NCBI GenBank assembly: GCA_947445425.1
Contig: CANFFA010000083.1
Location: 1-8,341 of the forward strand
Direction: 5' to 3'
Length of the DNA: 8,341 nucleotides
From: Paludibacteraceae bacterium
GTDB lineage: Bacteria; Bacteroidota; Bacteroidia; Bacteroidales; Paludibacteraceae
Positions 1 to 7,111 of this stretch are shown here, piece by piece. Both the position numbers and the translations under genes were made by a program. The notes under the pieces were generated by a model that was given only the letters and a program-made list of their open reading frames with translations, made no database searches and was not told the DNA's origin. How positions within the stretch are numbered: the first letter of the stretch is position 1; each line of letters opens with the position of its first letter.

Positions 1-465
1 AGGCAATTAAATTTGAACAAACAATATCCACAAGTTGATGGTGTTGTTTTTTATAGTGCCAATGCATTTTTAAAAAACAAACAGGGACTTAGCGACAGTT
101 TAAAAAATAGCTTTTATAAATATCCTGCTTTGTGCCCGATTAACAGAAATATTGTCGGAGAAGCATCAGCACAACCTCAAAATTTACGGATTATAAAAGA
201 TGGAGAAGCGGCGTTTTTGGTATGGGATGAAATCAAAGAAGAAGGTGGTTGTGAAGTGGCTTATTATGTTGTATACGTCTTTCCAGGAAAATCAGTTGGA
301 GACTTGGACAATCCTGAAAACATCTTAATGAAAACTACTGAGTGTTGCATAGACCTACGTGAAATCGACGAAAAATTCAAAGGTAATTACACCTTCGTGG
401 TCACCTCAGTAAACAAATTCAAACATGAAAGTGAACCGCTTACAGGTGAAACTAGAAAACTTTAA
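1..465 (+). CDS. Family-10-like glycosylhydrolase (GHL10/DUF187 type), C-terminal fragment
   Basis: This is the 3' end of a gene that enters from the left edge; the frame is open from base 1 and ends at TAA 463-465, so about 154 residues are visible and the true start is outside. The first part, with YPQVDGVVFYSANAFL and then a DSLKNSFYKYPAL stretch, resembles the end of the TIM-barrel domain of family-10-like glycosylhydrolases (YngK/DUF187), where a line such as 'gvvfFSa..ll.n..g..dsLk..fY.ypAL' closes the barrel. The last 100 residues (from about GEASAQPQNLRII) look like a fibronectin-III-like beta-sandwich, with LVWDE and YYVVYVF strands, as often follows this domain in Bacteroidota. The proteins are usually exported and thought to act on cell-surface or peptidoglycan-related glycans, but the catalytic part and signal peptide are not in view. 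The family call rests on recall of the family pattern. An ORF start at TTG 13 is not the real start. Confidence 0.72.
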   Translation, partial: RQLNLNKQYPQVDGVVFYSANAFLKNKQGLSDSLKNSFYKYPALCPINRNIVGEASAQPQNLRIIKDGEAAFLVWDEIKEEGGCEVAYYVVYVFPGKSVGDLDNPENILMKTTECCIDLREIDEKFKGNYTFVVTSVNKFKHESEPLTGETRKL

Positions 466-551
466 TCAATTTTATTCTGTCATAAAAAAAGTCTTCTGAT
501 AGCCAGAAATTGGCACATTGGCATATTTTATAATTAGCACATTAATTACGC
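466..551. other. Intergenic gap with a short tandem repeat
   Basis: This 86-base AT-rich gap separates the glycosylhydrolase fragment from the acyl-CoA ligase. It contains an A7 run (484-490), a weak 5-bp inverted repeat TTCTG/CAGAA (494-498 and 504-508), and two adjacent near-identical octamers, ATTGGCAC and ATTGGCAT (509-524). A TATAAT sequence lies at 529-534, but no -33 or -35 element sits at an acceptable distance from it, and there is no TAnnTTTG box. The ligase probably has its promoter here or is read through from upstream; neither can be decided from the sequence. Confidence 0.4.
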
Positions 552-2456
552 ATGAAACCAACCATCATTGATTTACTGAACAGAAGCGTTGAAAAGTACG
601 GACAAAATACCTTTCTATGGGAAAAAACAGGAACAGTCTACGAACCGACCAATTACCTTGAAACGCAACAACAGAGTCACTTTATCGCAGCTGGTCTTTT
701 AGATCTAGGTGTAAAAGCTGGACATAAAGTAGGTATTTTAAGTGAAGGAAGAAATGCCTGGATCATCGGCGAACTAGGTATTTTACACGCTGGAGCAGTA
801 AGTGTTCCCCTCTCTATTAAACTAGAAGAGAGCAATGATTTAATATTTCGCCTGATTCATTCTGAGGCACAATTCATTTTCGTTTCAGGATCACAACTTA
901 AAAAAGTTCGCTCCATCATTTCTGAGCTACCATTAATTGAGAAAGTAATCATAATGAACGAACAAGATCATTATGAATCCAATGAAATAAGTTGGAGAGA
1001 ATTGATGGAATTGGGTAAAAGCTATTTAAAAGCAAATCCAACCGTAATTGCAGAAACAAGCTCAAAAATCAAGGCCAATGACTTGGCTAACATTACCTAT
1101 ACCTCAGGCACAACAGCTGATCCAAAAGGGGTTATGCTTACCCACCGAAACTATACCGCCAATGTGGAACAAGCCCTTACTTTAATGGAAGTTCACCCCC
1201 ATTACCGCACGCTTGTTATTCTACCACTCGACCACTGTTTTGCCCATGTAGCTGGATTTTATATCTTTATGGCATCAGGGGCAAGTGTCGGTACCGTACA
1301 AAGTGGTAAAACGGGAATGGAAACTTTGAAAAACATTCCAATAAATATCAAGGAATTAAAACCGAATATCATCCTTAGCGTTCCAGCACTTGCCAAGAAC
1401 TTTAAGAAAAACATCGAAACCGGGATTGCTGCACAAGGGCCATTCGTAAATTCACTATTCAATTTTGCATTAAAAACAGCCTATTCATATAACAAAGAAG
1501 GACACAACAGAGGGAAAGGCATTCATTTGATTAAAAAACCACTTTTAAAGATTTTTGATAAAATTATATTTTCAAAAATCAGAGCAGGATTTGGTGGAAA
1601 TATCGATTTCTTCGTTGGTGGAGGCGCTTTACTCGACATTGAACTACAACGTTTCTTTTATGCTATCGGTATGCCTATGTTTCAAGGTTATGGACTTTCG
1701 GAAGCTACACCAGTGATCTCTTCCAGTGGATTAAAACGACACAAATTGGGTTCATCAGGTTATTTAGTAAAACCACTAACATTGGAAATACGTGATGCAA
1801 ATGGATTTGCACTTCCTGTTTTTGAAAAAGGAGAAGTCGTAATCAAAGGTGAAAATGTCATGGCTGGTTATTTCAAAAACGAAAAAGCAACATCAGAAAC
1901 CATTAAAGATGGATGGTTGCATACTGGCGATATGGGTTACATGGATGATAAAGGTTTTTTATATGTGGTAGGACGATTCAAAAGCTTGCTCATTTCTAGC
2001 GATGGGGAAAAATACAGTCCAGAAGGAATTGAAGAATCGATGGTAGAAAATTCACACTTCATTGATCAAGTAATTCTTTATAACAGTCAAAATCCCTATA
2101 CTTCTGCCCTTGTAGTACCAAACAAAGAGGCATTAAAAAGATATGTTCATATCAAAAAACCGCATTTAGACTTGGACTCAATTGAAGCTAAAGAACTAGT
2201 TTTAAATAAATTACAAAGAGAAATAAATGAGTATAGGAAAGGCGGAAAGCTTGATACACTATTTCCTGATCGTTGGCTTCCAGCAGCAGTGGCAGTCATT
2301 GGAGAACCTTTTACAGAGCAAAATGGATTGGTGAACAGCACCATGAAAATTATGCGCGGAAAAGTAGAAGAACGTTATGCTGCACGAATTGAAGACCTTT
2401 ATGCTTCTGGAGCTAAAAATATTATCAACAAAGAGAACATAGAAGCTATTTCTTAA
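552..2456 (+). CDS. Long-chain acyl-CoA ligase (AMP-forming)
   Basis: This complete 634-residue enzyme belongs to the ANL adenylating superfamily, in the long-chain fatty acyl-CoA synthetase branch. It should activate a fatty acid with ATP to acyl-AMP and transfer it to CoA, in the cytoplasm or at the inner membrane. Seen in the sequence: the nucleotide-binding loop TYTSGTTADPKG at 182-193; GYGLSEATP at 379-387, the aromatic-Gly-x-Ser-Glu adenine/Mg motif; GWLHTGD at 454-460 with the ribose-binding Asp460; the hinge GR at 474-475; and a C-terminal NSTMKI with Lys599, the expected adenylation lysine. The length is normal for bacterial FadD-like ligases with the long-chain insertion. The hinge region reads GRFKSLLISSDGEKYSP, where many relatives have an acidic residue two after the lysine of R-x-K-(D/E). 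The chosen ATG is the first in frame and gives a full N-terminus. Substrate chain length cannot be read from sequence. It stands alone, 134 bases before the next gene. Confidence 0.9.
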   Translation: MKPTIIDLLNRSVEKYGQNTFLWEKTGTVYEPTNYLETQQQSHFIAAGLLDLGVKAGHKVGILSEGRNAWIIGELGILHAGAVSVPLSIKLEESNDLIFRLIHSEAQFIFVSGSQLKKVRSIISELPLIEKVIIMNEQDHYESNEISWRELMELGKSYLKANPTVIAETSSKIKANDLANITYTSGTTADPKGVMLTHRNYTANVEQALTLMEVHPHYRTLVILPLDHCFAHVAGFYIFMASGASVGTVQSGKTGMETLKNIPINIKELKPNIILSVPALAKNFKKNIETGIAAQGPFVNSLFNFALKTAYSYNKEGHNRGKGIHLIKKPLLKIFDKIIFSKIRAGFGGNIDFFVGGGALLDIELQRFFYAIGMPMFQGYGLSEATPVISSSGLKRHKLGSSGYLVKPLTLEIRDANGFALPVFEKGEVVIKGENVMAGYFKNEKATSETIKDGWLHTGDMGYMDDKGFLYVVGRFKSLLISSDGEKYSPEGIEESMVENSHFIDQVILYNSQNPYTSALVVPNKEALKRYVHIKKPHLDLDSIEAKELVLNKLQREINEYRKGGKLDTLFPDRWLPAAVAVIGEPFTEQNGLVNSTMKIMRGKVEERYAARIEDLYASGAKNIINKENIEAIS

Positions 2457-2590
2457 TAAAAAAATGGTGAAAAACTATAATTATCTGAATGTTAGACAAC
2501 AAAATGTCGTTTATATCGTTTTAACAGATACACAAATTTCTTAGAAAACGACAATTAGAACTGACCAAGTCGAATTTCAATACTAAATAA
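2457..2590. other. Intergenic leader with nested inverted repeats
   Basis: This 134-base AT-rich gap upstream of the beta-barrel gene contains TGTCGTTT (2505-2512) and its exact reverse complement AAACGACA (2546-2553), separated by 33 bases. A second copy of the left half, TCGTTTT (2516-2522), can instead pair with AAAACGA (2545-2551). GACA (2495-2498) can pair locally with TGTC (2505-2508). The segments are mutually exclusive pairings. No run of T follows the right arm, so it is not a classical terminator, and no exact TAnnTTTG promoter was found. It could be an untranslated leader structure, an operator, or chance in AT-rich DNA. Confidence 0.35.
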
Positions 2591-3136
2591 ATGAACAAAA
2601 CTTGTATAAAATATCTATTCCTACTATTATTATTCAGCAATTTATCCATAGCTCAAGATAATAAATCCTATGACTTAGGAATGGGATTCAGAACACAAAA
2701 GACAAATAAATTATATTGGGAAAATGGGATTAGTACTGATATTAGTTCCCAATCAATTCTAAATAAAAAACTACACCTAAAACTCAGTTATCTGAGTAGT
2801 AGATTTGGGAGTGCTCTAAACAGCAATGCCATTAAACAAGATAATTATATTGTAGGCCTTGATTGGCGATTCCGCGCTGAGAAGAATTTTCAGATTTTCA
2901 CAGGTTTAAACAGTGGTTATTTCCATTCGGATATGGAAGACCCAATCTTCGATGTACTTCCACACAATAGCCTATTGTTCTCGGCAGAAGCTGGCGCTTT
3001 TTATAAATTTCATTTCCCAATGGCCATCAGTTGTTCAGCTGCTTACAACATCATCAACGGTAATGGAATTGATACACCCGGTACTCTTTTCCCATTTTAT
3101 TGTCAAGTAAGTGCCTTCTATTTTATTCGAAAATAA
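2591..3136 (+). CDS. Small secreted protein, probable outer-membrane beta-barrel
   Basis: I do not recognise a named family for this 181-residue protein. It begins with a clear type I signal peptide: a basic start (MNKTCIK), a hydrophobic core rich in Leu and Phe, and a probable cleavage after Ala21 (SIA/QDN). The mature 160 residues are made of alternating polar/hydrophobic stretches ending in aromatic residues, for example around 58-70, 85-95, 99-111, 128-141 and 166-178, with Gly/Asn/Asp-rich turns between. It closes with an aromatic strand (SAFYFIRK). This is the look of a small 8-stranded outer-membrane barrel, such as the OMP_b-brl-type proteins, though barrel topology is inferred and not shown. 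A single Cys pair (148, 171) remains in the mature part. The gene is followed after 26 bases by the lipoprotein hydrolase gene, so the two are probably transcribed together. The ATG at 2591 is the start that gives the intact signal peptide. Confidence 0.6.
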   Translation: MNKTCIKYLFLLLLFSNLSIAQDNKSYDLGMGFRTQKTNKLYWENGISTDISSQSILNKKLHLKLSYLSSRFGSALNSNAIKQDNYIVGLDWRFRAEKNFQIFTGLNSGYFHSDMEDPIFDVLPHNSLLFSAEAGAFYKFHFPMAISCSAAYNIINGNGIDTPGTLFPFYCQVSAFYFIRK

Positions 3137-3162
3137 TTTCAGTCAACAACAATTCACCTAAA

Positions 3163-4098
3163 ATGAAAGTATTTTATATCTATTTATCTCTCCTGATATT
3201 TCTATTTGCCTGTAATTCAACTCCAGAAATAGACGATGCCACCATGTTGGATGGAAAAATCATTTCCGATTCTTCTTTAATTCATCCTGAGAAATATCTT
3301 ATTTCAGCAAAATACCCTAGCCCTGATGCTTCACAGCTCAACAAGCCTGTACTCATCGCGGCACATGGCTATTCTGCCACAACCTTTGAATGGGATGAAA
3401 TTCGCACCTTCTCAAACACAGATGCTAGCTTTCTAGTTTCACAAGTATTATTAGGCGGACATGGCCGAGATTATGCAGATTTCAAAGCAGCCACTTGGAA
3501 AGATTGGCAAAGTTCCATTATTATTGAATATGAAAAATTAGAAAAACTTGGATATAAAAAAATCTATTTGGCCGGATCATCTACAGGAGCACCTTTAATC
3601 ATCAATTTGGTTAAGGAGGGATATTTTAACCAACACATTGCACCCAAAGGTATTTTTCTAATTGATCCCATTATTGTTCCTGCAAATAAGACGCTAACAT
3701 TAGTAGGACTTTTAGGACCGATACTCGGCTATTCCACTACTGAATTAGCCTCTGGAGAAAAAGGAAAATGGTATGTATACAGACCCCAAGAAACATTACA
3801 ACAATTGATGAACTTAATAGATATGACTCGAAAAGACTTAGAAGATGGAATTACTTTACCACAATCAAGCTTTATGAAAGTCTACAAAAGTTCAGTAGAT
3901 GATGTGGCAGACCCCATCAGTGCCCTAATGATTTACAAAGGAATAAAAACAGCTACAGGTGCTAAAATAGAGGTCGAAATGGAGAAATCAAAACTCCATG
4001 TTTTCACACGCTTGGCAGGCAGAGATAATTACGCCTTAGCTGACAGCATTTTACAACAAAAAGTATTTCTAGAAATGAGAAATAAGATGATTCAATAA
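3163..4098 (+). CDS. Alpha/beta-hydrolase lipoprotein (serine esterase/lipase-like)
   Basis: The protein is 311 residues from ATG 3163. An in-frame ATG at 3100 would add 21 residues and overlap the previous gene by 37 bases. Starting at 3163 exposes a lipoprotein signal peptide, MKVFYIYLSLLIFLFAC, with lipid-attachment Cys17, so I prefer it. The rest is an alpha/beta-hydrolase fold of the Hydrolase_4/monoglyceride-lipase type: LIAAHGYS with the oxyanion-hole His-Gly (68-69), LLGGHGRDYADF (about 97-108), and a nucleophile elbow AGSSTGAP with Ser140 in GxSxG. The likely acid is among Asp246, 247 and 250 (VDDVADPISAL), and the likely catalytic base is His279 (KLHVFTR). The latter assignments are by position only. 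It probably cleaves an ester or acyl bond while anchored to a membrane; the substrate is unknown. It lies between a barrel protein and a secreted protease, consistent with an envelope location. Confidence 0.82.
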   Translation: MKVFYIYLSLLIFLFACNSTPEIDDATMLDGKIISDSSLIHPEKYLISAKYPSPDASQLNKPVLIAAHGYSATTFEWDEIRTFSNTDASFLVSQVLLGGHGRDYADFKAATWKDWQSSIIIEYEKLEKLGYKKIYLAGSSTGAPLIINLVKEGYFNQHIAPKGIFLIDPIIVPANKTLTLVGLLGPILGYSTTELASGEKGKWYVYRPQETLQQLMNLIDMTRKDLEDGITLPQSSFMKVYKSSVDDVADPISALMIYKGIKTATGAKIEVEMEKSKLHVFTRLAGRDNYALADSILQQKVFLEMRNKMIQ

Positions 4099-4146
4099 AG
4101 TATAAAAATGAAACCTTAGTCGCATTCGCAAATTACTTAATTTACC
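4099..4146. other. Short intergenic gap before the M16 protease gene
   Basis: This 48-base AT-rich spacer has no TAnnTTTG box, hairpin plus T-run, or Shine-Dalgarno-like sequence. The only open reading frame in it is a trivial ATG-AAA-CCT-TAG at 4108-4119. The protease gene may be read through from the hydrolase gene; nothing in the spacer argues for or against that. Confidence 0.4.
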
Positions 4147-6933
4147 ATGAAAATATTCCTCAACATACTTCTTTTCACTTCAATAATTACTCAAGCTCAA
4201 ACAATTCCTATCGACGCAAAAATTCGATACGGAAAATTGGAAAATGGCCTTACCTACTATATACGCGCCAATCAAAATCCAAAACAAAGAGCTGAATTTT
4301 TCATTGCGCAAAACGTAGGTGCAATACTCGAAAATGACAATCAAAATGGATTGGCACATTTCCTAGAACACATGGCTTTTAATGGGACTAGTCATTACCC
4401 AGGAAAAAAAATTATTAATTATTTCGAGAAAATAGGAGTTAAATTCGGAGCCAACATTAATGCCCACACTGCATTAGATGAAACCGTTTACAATCTTTCT
4501 GATGTCCCAACCATCCGTGAGACCATTGTTGACAGTGCTTTATTAGTGCTTCATGACTGGTCAAATTCTATCTCGCTCGAAAGTAATGAAATTGATGCCG
4601 AAAGAGGTGTTATTCGTGAAGAGTGGCGGACTGGTGCTGGTCCAGAAAGACGTATGTGGAAAGAATCCAACAGACTTAAATATCCAGCTTCTCAATACGC
4701 TAAACGCGATGTAATTGGCGATACAGCCATTATCAACAACTTTACCCATCAAACACTACGCGATTTTTATCAAAAGTGGTACAGACCTGATTTACAAGCG
4801 ATCTTAATTGTAGGAGATATAGATGTAGACAAAGTAGAAGCTAAAATCAAGCTCCTTTTTGCTGACATACCAAAGAAAATCAATACTGAAGAAAGGACGA
4901 TTTATACAATTTCAAACAATCTTCAACCAATTGTTTCTATAGTAAAAGACCCAGAAGCGCGTACGACAAGGATTGAACTTGAATATAAACATGATATTTT
5001 ACCAACTGAAGTTAAGCTTTCCATGTTAGGATATGCAAAAAATACAAAAAACGCATTGATTTCTAACATGATGGACAATCGTTTTGAGGAAATCACACAA
5101 CAATCAATTGCACCCTACGTAGGCGGACAGGCATTTTATGGAGAGTTGGTCAAATCAAAAGACGCCTTTCAGTTACTAGTCGTTCCAAAAGAAGGTAAAG
5201 AATTGGAAGGTTTAAAAGCCTTGCTCAAAGAATCAGAAAAAATGAAACGCTTTGGGTTTACCAACTCTGAACTATCACGGGCTAAGGCAAATATGCTAAA
5301 GCGAATGAAAACAGCATATAATGAAAGAGACAATCAGGAAAACAATGACTTGGTAGAAGAATATGTTCGGAATTTCTTGAATCATGAGGTAATCCCAGGC
5401 ATTGAGTGGGAATACAAAACCATGCAAACCTTCTTGGAAAACTTAAAAATATCTGAGATTAACGAATTAGCCAAATCATACATTACCGACAGCAACCTGA
5501 TTGTCAACATAATGGCGCCCGACAAGCCTAAAGTAAAAATACCAACTGAACTTAAAGTCCTTGAAGCAGTGAAAGCTTCAAAAACGATAGAAATTACAGC
5601 GAGAAAAGAGGAAAAATCAAACCAAAAACTAATAAACAAGACACCTACAACTGGAGAAATAAAAACCATTACCCAAAATTCGGCTCTCAATACTACGGAG
5701 TGGATTTTGAAGAATGGAATTAAGGTCGTACTAAAACCAACAACATTTAAAAATGACGAGATTTTACTCAGCGCTTATAGTCCTGGAGGACTATCTAAAA
5801 TAAAACTGGAGGACTTACCATCAGCACTATTTGCTGATGATATCGTTTCTAACAACGGATTAGGGAATTATAGTTCTGTGGAATTAGACAAAATACTCAC
5901 AGGTAAAACCGCCTCAGTGAGTCCAACCATCGACCAATATGAAGAAGGACTTTCGGGAGCTTCATCGGTTCAAGACTTTGAGACAATGTTGCAATTAAAC
6001 TACCTACACTTCACTGCACCCCGTAAAGATAACGATGCCTTTAATGCAATGATGAATGGCTACAGAACAAGCTTTGCAAACAGTGCAACCGATCCACGAA
6101 AAGCATTTTCGGACTCTATCAGTGCCACTTTGAGTAATCACAATCCAAGAACAGTACTCATGAATTTGAAAAAACTTGATTTAGTGAATCAAGACAAAGC
6201 TTTGTCAATTTTCAAAGACAGATTTTCAAATCCGGCTGACTTTACCTTCATATTCACAGGCAATATAGATCCAAACAATGAAAAGTTGCAACAGCAGATT
6301 TGTACCTATCTAGGTGGATTGAAAACCAATAACATAAAAGAAACATTCATAGACAATAAGATCCGCAAGCCGATTGGCAAAGTAAACAACTACTTTACCA
6401 AAGATATGAAAGTCAAAAAAGCTTCTAACTACATTATATACAGCGCATCTTTACCATTTAATATCACTAACAAAACTATCCTAACTGCCATTGGTAGTAT
6501 CTTGAACATTCGCTACATAGAAAGTATTCGTGAAAAAGAAGGTGGATCATACGGTGTGGGAGTACGTGGAAGTATGAGTAATGTGCCAGTTGATGAAGCT
6601 GCGATCAGTATGAAATTCGATACTGATCCTGAAAAACAGGAGAGATTAATGTCCATAATACACGCAGAAGTAGCTGGAATTATTGCCAATGGACCACGAC
6701 CTGATGATTTGCAAAAAGTAAAAGAAAACATGTTGAAAAAGCAAAGCGAAGATGAAGCTGAAAATAGTTGGTGGCAATGTGCATTAATTCAATACTATAA
6801 AAATGGATATAACTTTGTTACCGATTACAAACCAGCCATTGAAGCATTATCATCCGAAAGCATACGTGAAACACTTAAGACAATAGTTTCTCAAGCTAAT
6901 GTAATGGAAATAGTGATGAAACCTAAAGAATAA
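4147..6933 (+). CDS. Secreted M16 family zinc metallopeptidase (pitrilysin/insulinase-like)
   Basis: The protein is 928 residues, the usual size for the large single-chain M16 proteases of Bacteroidota, in which two homologous halves form a clam-shell chamber that degrades peptides. The N-terminus is a signal peptide (MKIFLNILLF..., probable cleavage TQA/QT at 17/18), so it acts in the periplasm or is surface-exposed. The active half carries the inverted zinc motif HFLEH at 71-75 (zinc ligands His71 and His75, catalytic Glu74). The downstream ligand is most likely Glu159 in ERGVIREEW, by alignment in my head with E. coli pitrilysin. The first M16_C-type domain spans about 200-380. A charged, Lys/Glu/Thr-rich linker (about 455-515) joins the second half, which begins near TTEWILKNGIKVVLKP and has no HxxEH, as expected for the inactive half. 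That half holds the substrate-anchoring Arg/Tyr pair REKEGGSYGV (Arg795, Tyr802). The frame is unbroken, and the substrate is unknown. Confidence 0.93.
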   Translation: MKIFLNILLFTSIITQAQTIPIDAKIRYGKLENGLTYYIRANQNPKQRAEFFIAQNVGAILENDNQNGLAHFLEHMAFNGTSHYPGKKIINYFEKIGVKFGANINAHTALDETVYNLSDVPTIRETIVDSALLVLHDWSNSISLESNEIDAERGVIREEWRTGAGPERRMWKESNRLKYPASQYAKRDVIGDTAIINNFTHQTLRDFYQKWYRPDLQAILIVGDIDVDKVEAKIKLLFADIPKKINTEERTIYTISNNLQPIVSIVKDPEARTTRIELEYKHDILPTEVKLSMLGYAKNTKNALISNMMDNRFEEITQQSIAPYVGGQAFYGELVKSKDAFQLLVVPKEGKELEGLKALLKESEKMKRFGFTNSELSRAKANMLKRMKTAYNERDNQENNDLVEEYVRNFLNHEVIPGIEWEYKTMQTFLENLKISEINELAKSYITDSNLIVNIMAPDKPKVKIPTELKVLEAVKASKTIEITARKEEKSNQKLINKTPTTGEIKTITQNSALNTTEWILKNGIKVVLKPTTFKNDEILLSAYSPGGLSKIKLEDLPSALFADDIVSNNGLGNYSSVELDKILTGKTASVSPTIDQYEEGLSGASSVQDFETMLQLNYLHFTAPRKDNDAFNAMMNGYRTSFANSATDPRKAFSDSISATLSNHNPRTVLMNLKKLDLVNQDKALSIFKDRFSNPADFTFIFTGNIDPNNEKLQQQICTYLGGLKTNNIKETFIDNKIRKPIGKVNNYFTKDMKVKKASNYIIYSASLPFNITNKTILTAIGSILNIRYIESIREKEGGSYGVGVRGSMSNVPVDEAAISMKFDTDPEKQERLMSIIHAEVAGIIANGPRPDDLQKVKENMLKKQSEDEAENSWWQCALIQYYKNGYNFVTDYKPAIEALSSESIRETLKTIVSQANVMEIVMKPKE

Positions 6934-7111
6934 ACTAGCCTTCAATAACTTCATCAATAGACTTAGAAGCTTCATTTCTTTAAACATCTAAAACAATACG
7001 GATACCACAAACAGGGTAGAAAGATGCCATACAAAGGGTATTTCAACTGAACACATTGAGTATTATCTTTGAGTCACTCTTTTAAAAATTCACTTTTAAA
7101 ATTTAATAATT
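6934..7111. other. Intergenic region upstream of the sulfur-carrier operon
   Basis: This is the longest non-coding stretch in the window (178 bases). Besides the promoter candidate listed separately, it contains a GAAGCTTC palindrome (6966-6973). It also has an imperfect direct repeat close to the start codon: TCACTCTTTTAAAAATT (7074-7090) and TCACTTTTAAAATT (7090-7103). I looked for TPP, molybdenum-cofactor and SAM riboswitch landmarks (for example the CTGAGA core of the TPP element) and saw none. No terminator with stem plus T-run follows the protease gene. A reverse-strand stretch reads a few plausible codons but is closed by stops within about 14 codons and is not called. Confidence 0.5.
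7041..7071 (+). promoter_or_regulatory. Candidate Bacteroidota-type promoter for the sulfur-transfer operon
   Basis: TATCTTTG at 7064-7071 matches the Bacteroidota -7 consensus TAnnTTTG exactly. Nineteen bases upstream lies TTTC (7041-7044), one mismatch from the TTTG expected at -33. This would place transcription start at about 7076-7080 and give a leader of roughly 35 bases before ATG 7112. The leader is AT-rich with no Shine-Dalgarno sequence, which is normal in the phylum. The -33 element is weak, so the call is tentative. Confidence 0.5.

Noticed and set aside
490..510. TTCTG/CAGAA hairpin next to an A7 run as a terminator
   Set aside because: The stem is five weak base pairs and the A-run lies on the wrong side for the + strand; as a reverse-strand terminator it would have no gene to end.
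510..534. TTGGCA with TATAAT as a sigma-70-type promoter, or TGGCAC as a sigma-54 site
   Set aside because: The TTGGCA to TATAAT spacing is only 13 bases, and the GC element expected for sigma-54 is not at the required distance from GG.
2913..3110. Overlapping forward frame inside the beta-barrel gene
   Set aside because: It is out of frame with a gene that has a signal peptide and regular strand pattern; its own translation shows no signal or domain.
5382..5690. A 102-codon reverse-strand open frame inside the M16 protease gene
   Set aside because: It lies wholly inside a strongly supported gene, has no recognisable motif and looks like a shadow of the forward frame.
6934..6975. Reverse-strand reading NEASKSIDEVIEG-stop that looks protein-like, hinting at a gene remnant
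   Set aside because: It is only about 14 codons between stops and has no start or flanking coding signal; chance is sufficient.
6976..7060. Riboswitch upstream of the ThiS-like gene (TPP, molybdenum cofactor or SAM class)
   Set aside because: None of the conserved core sequences I know were found; only short AT-rich and weak pairings are present.
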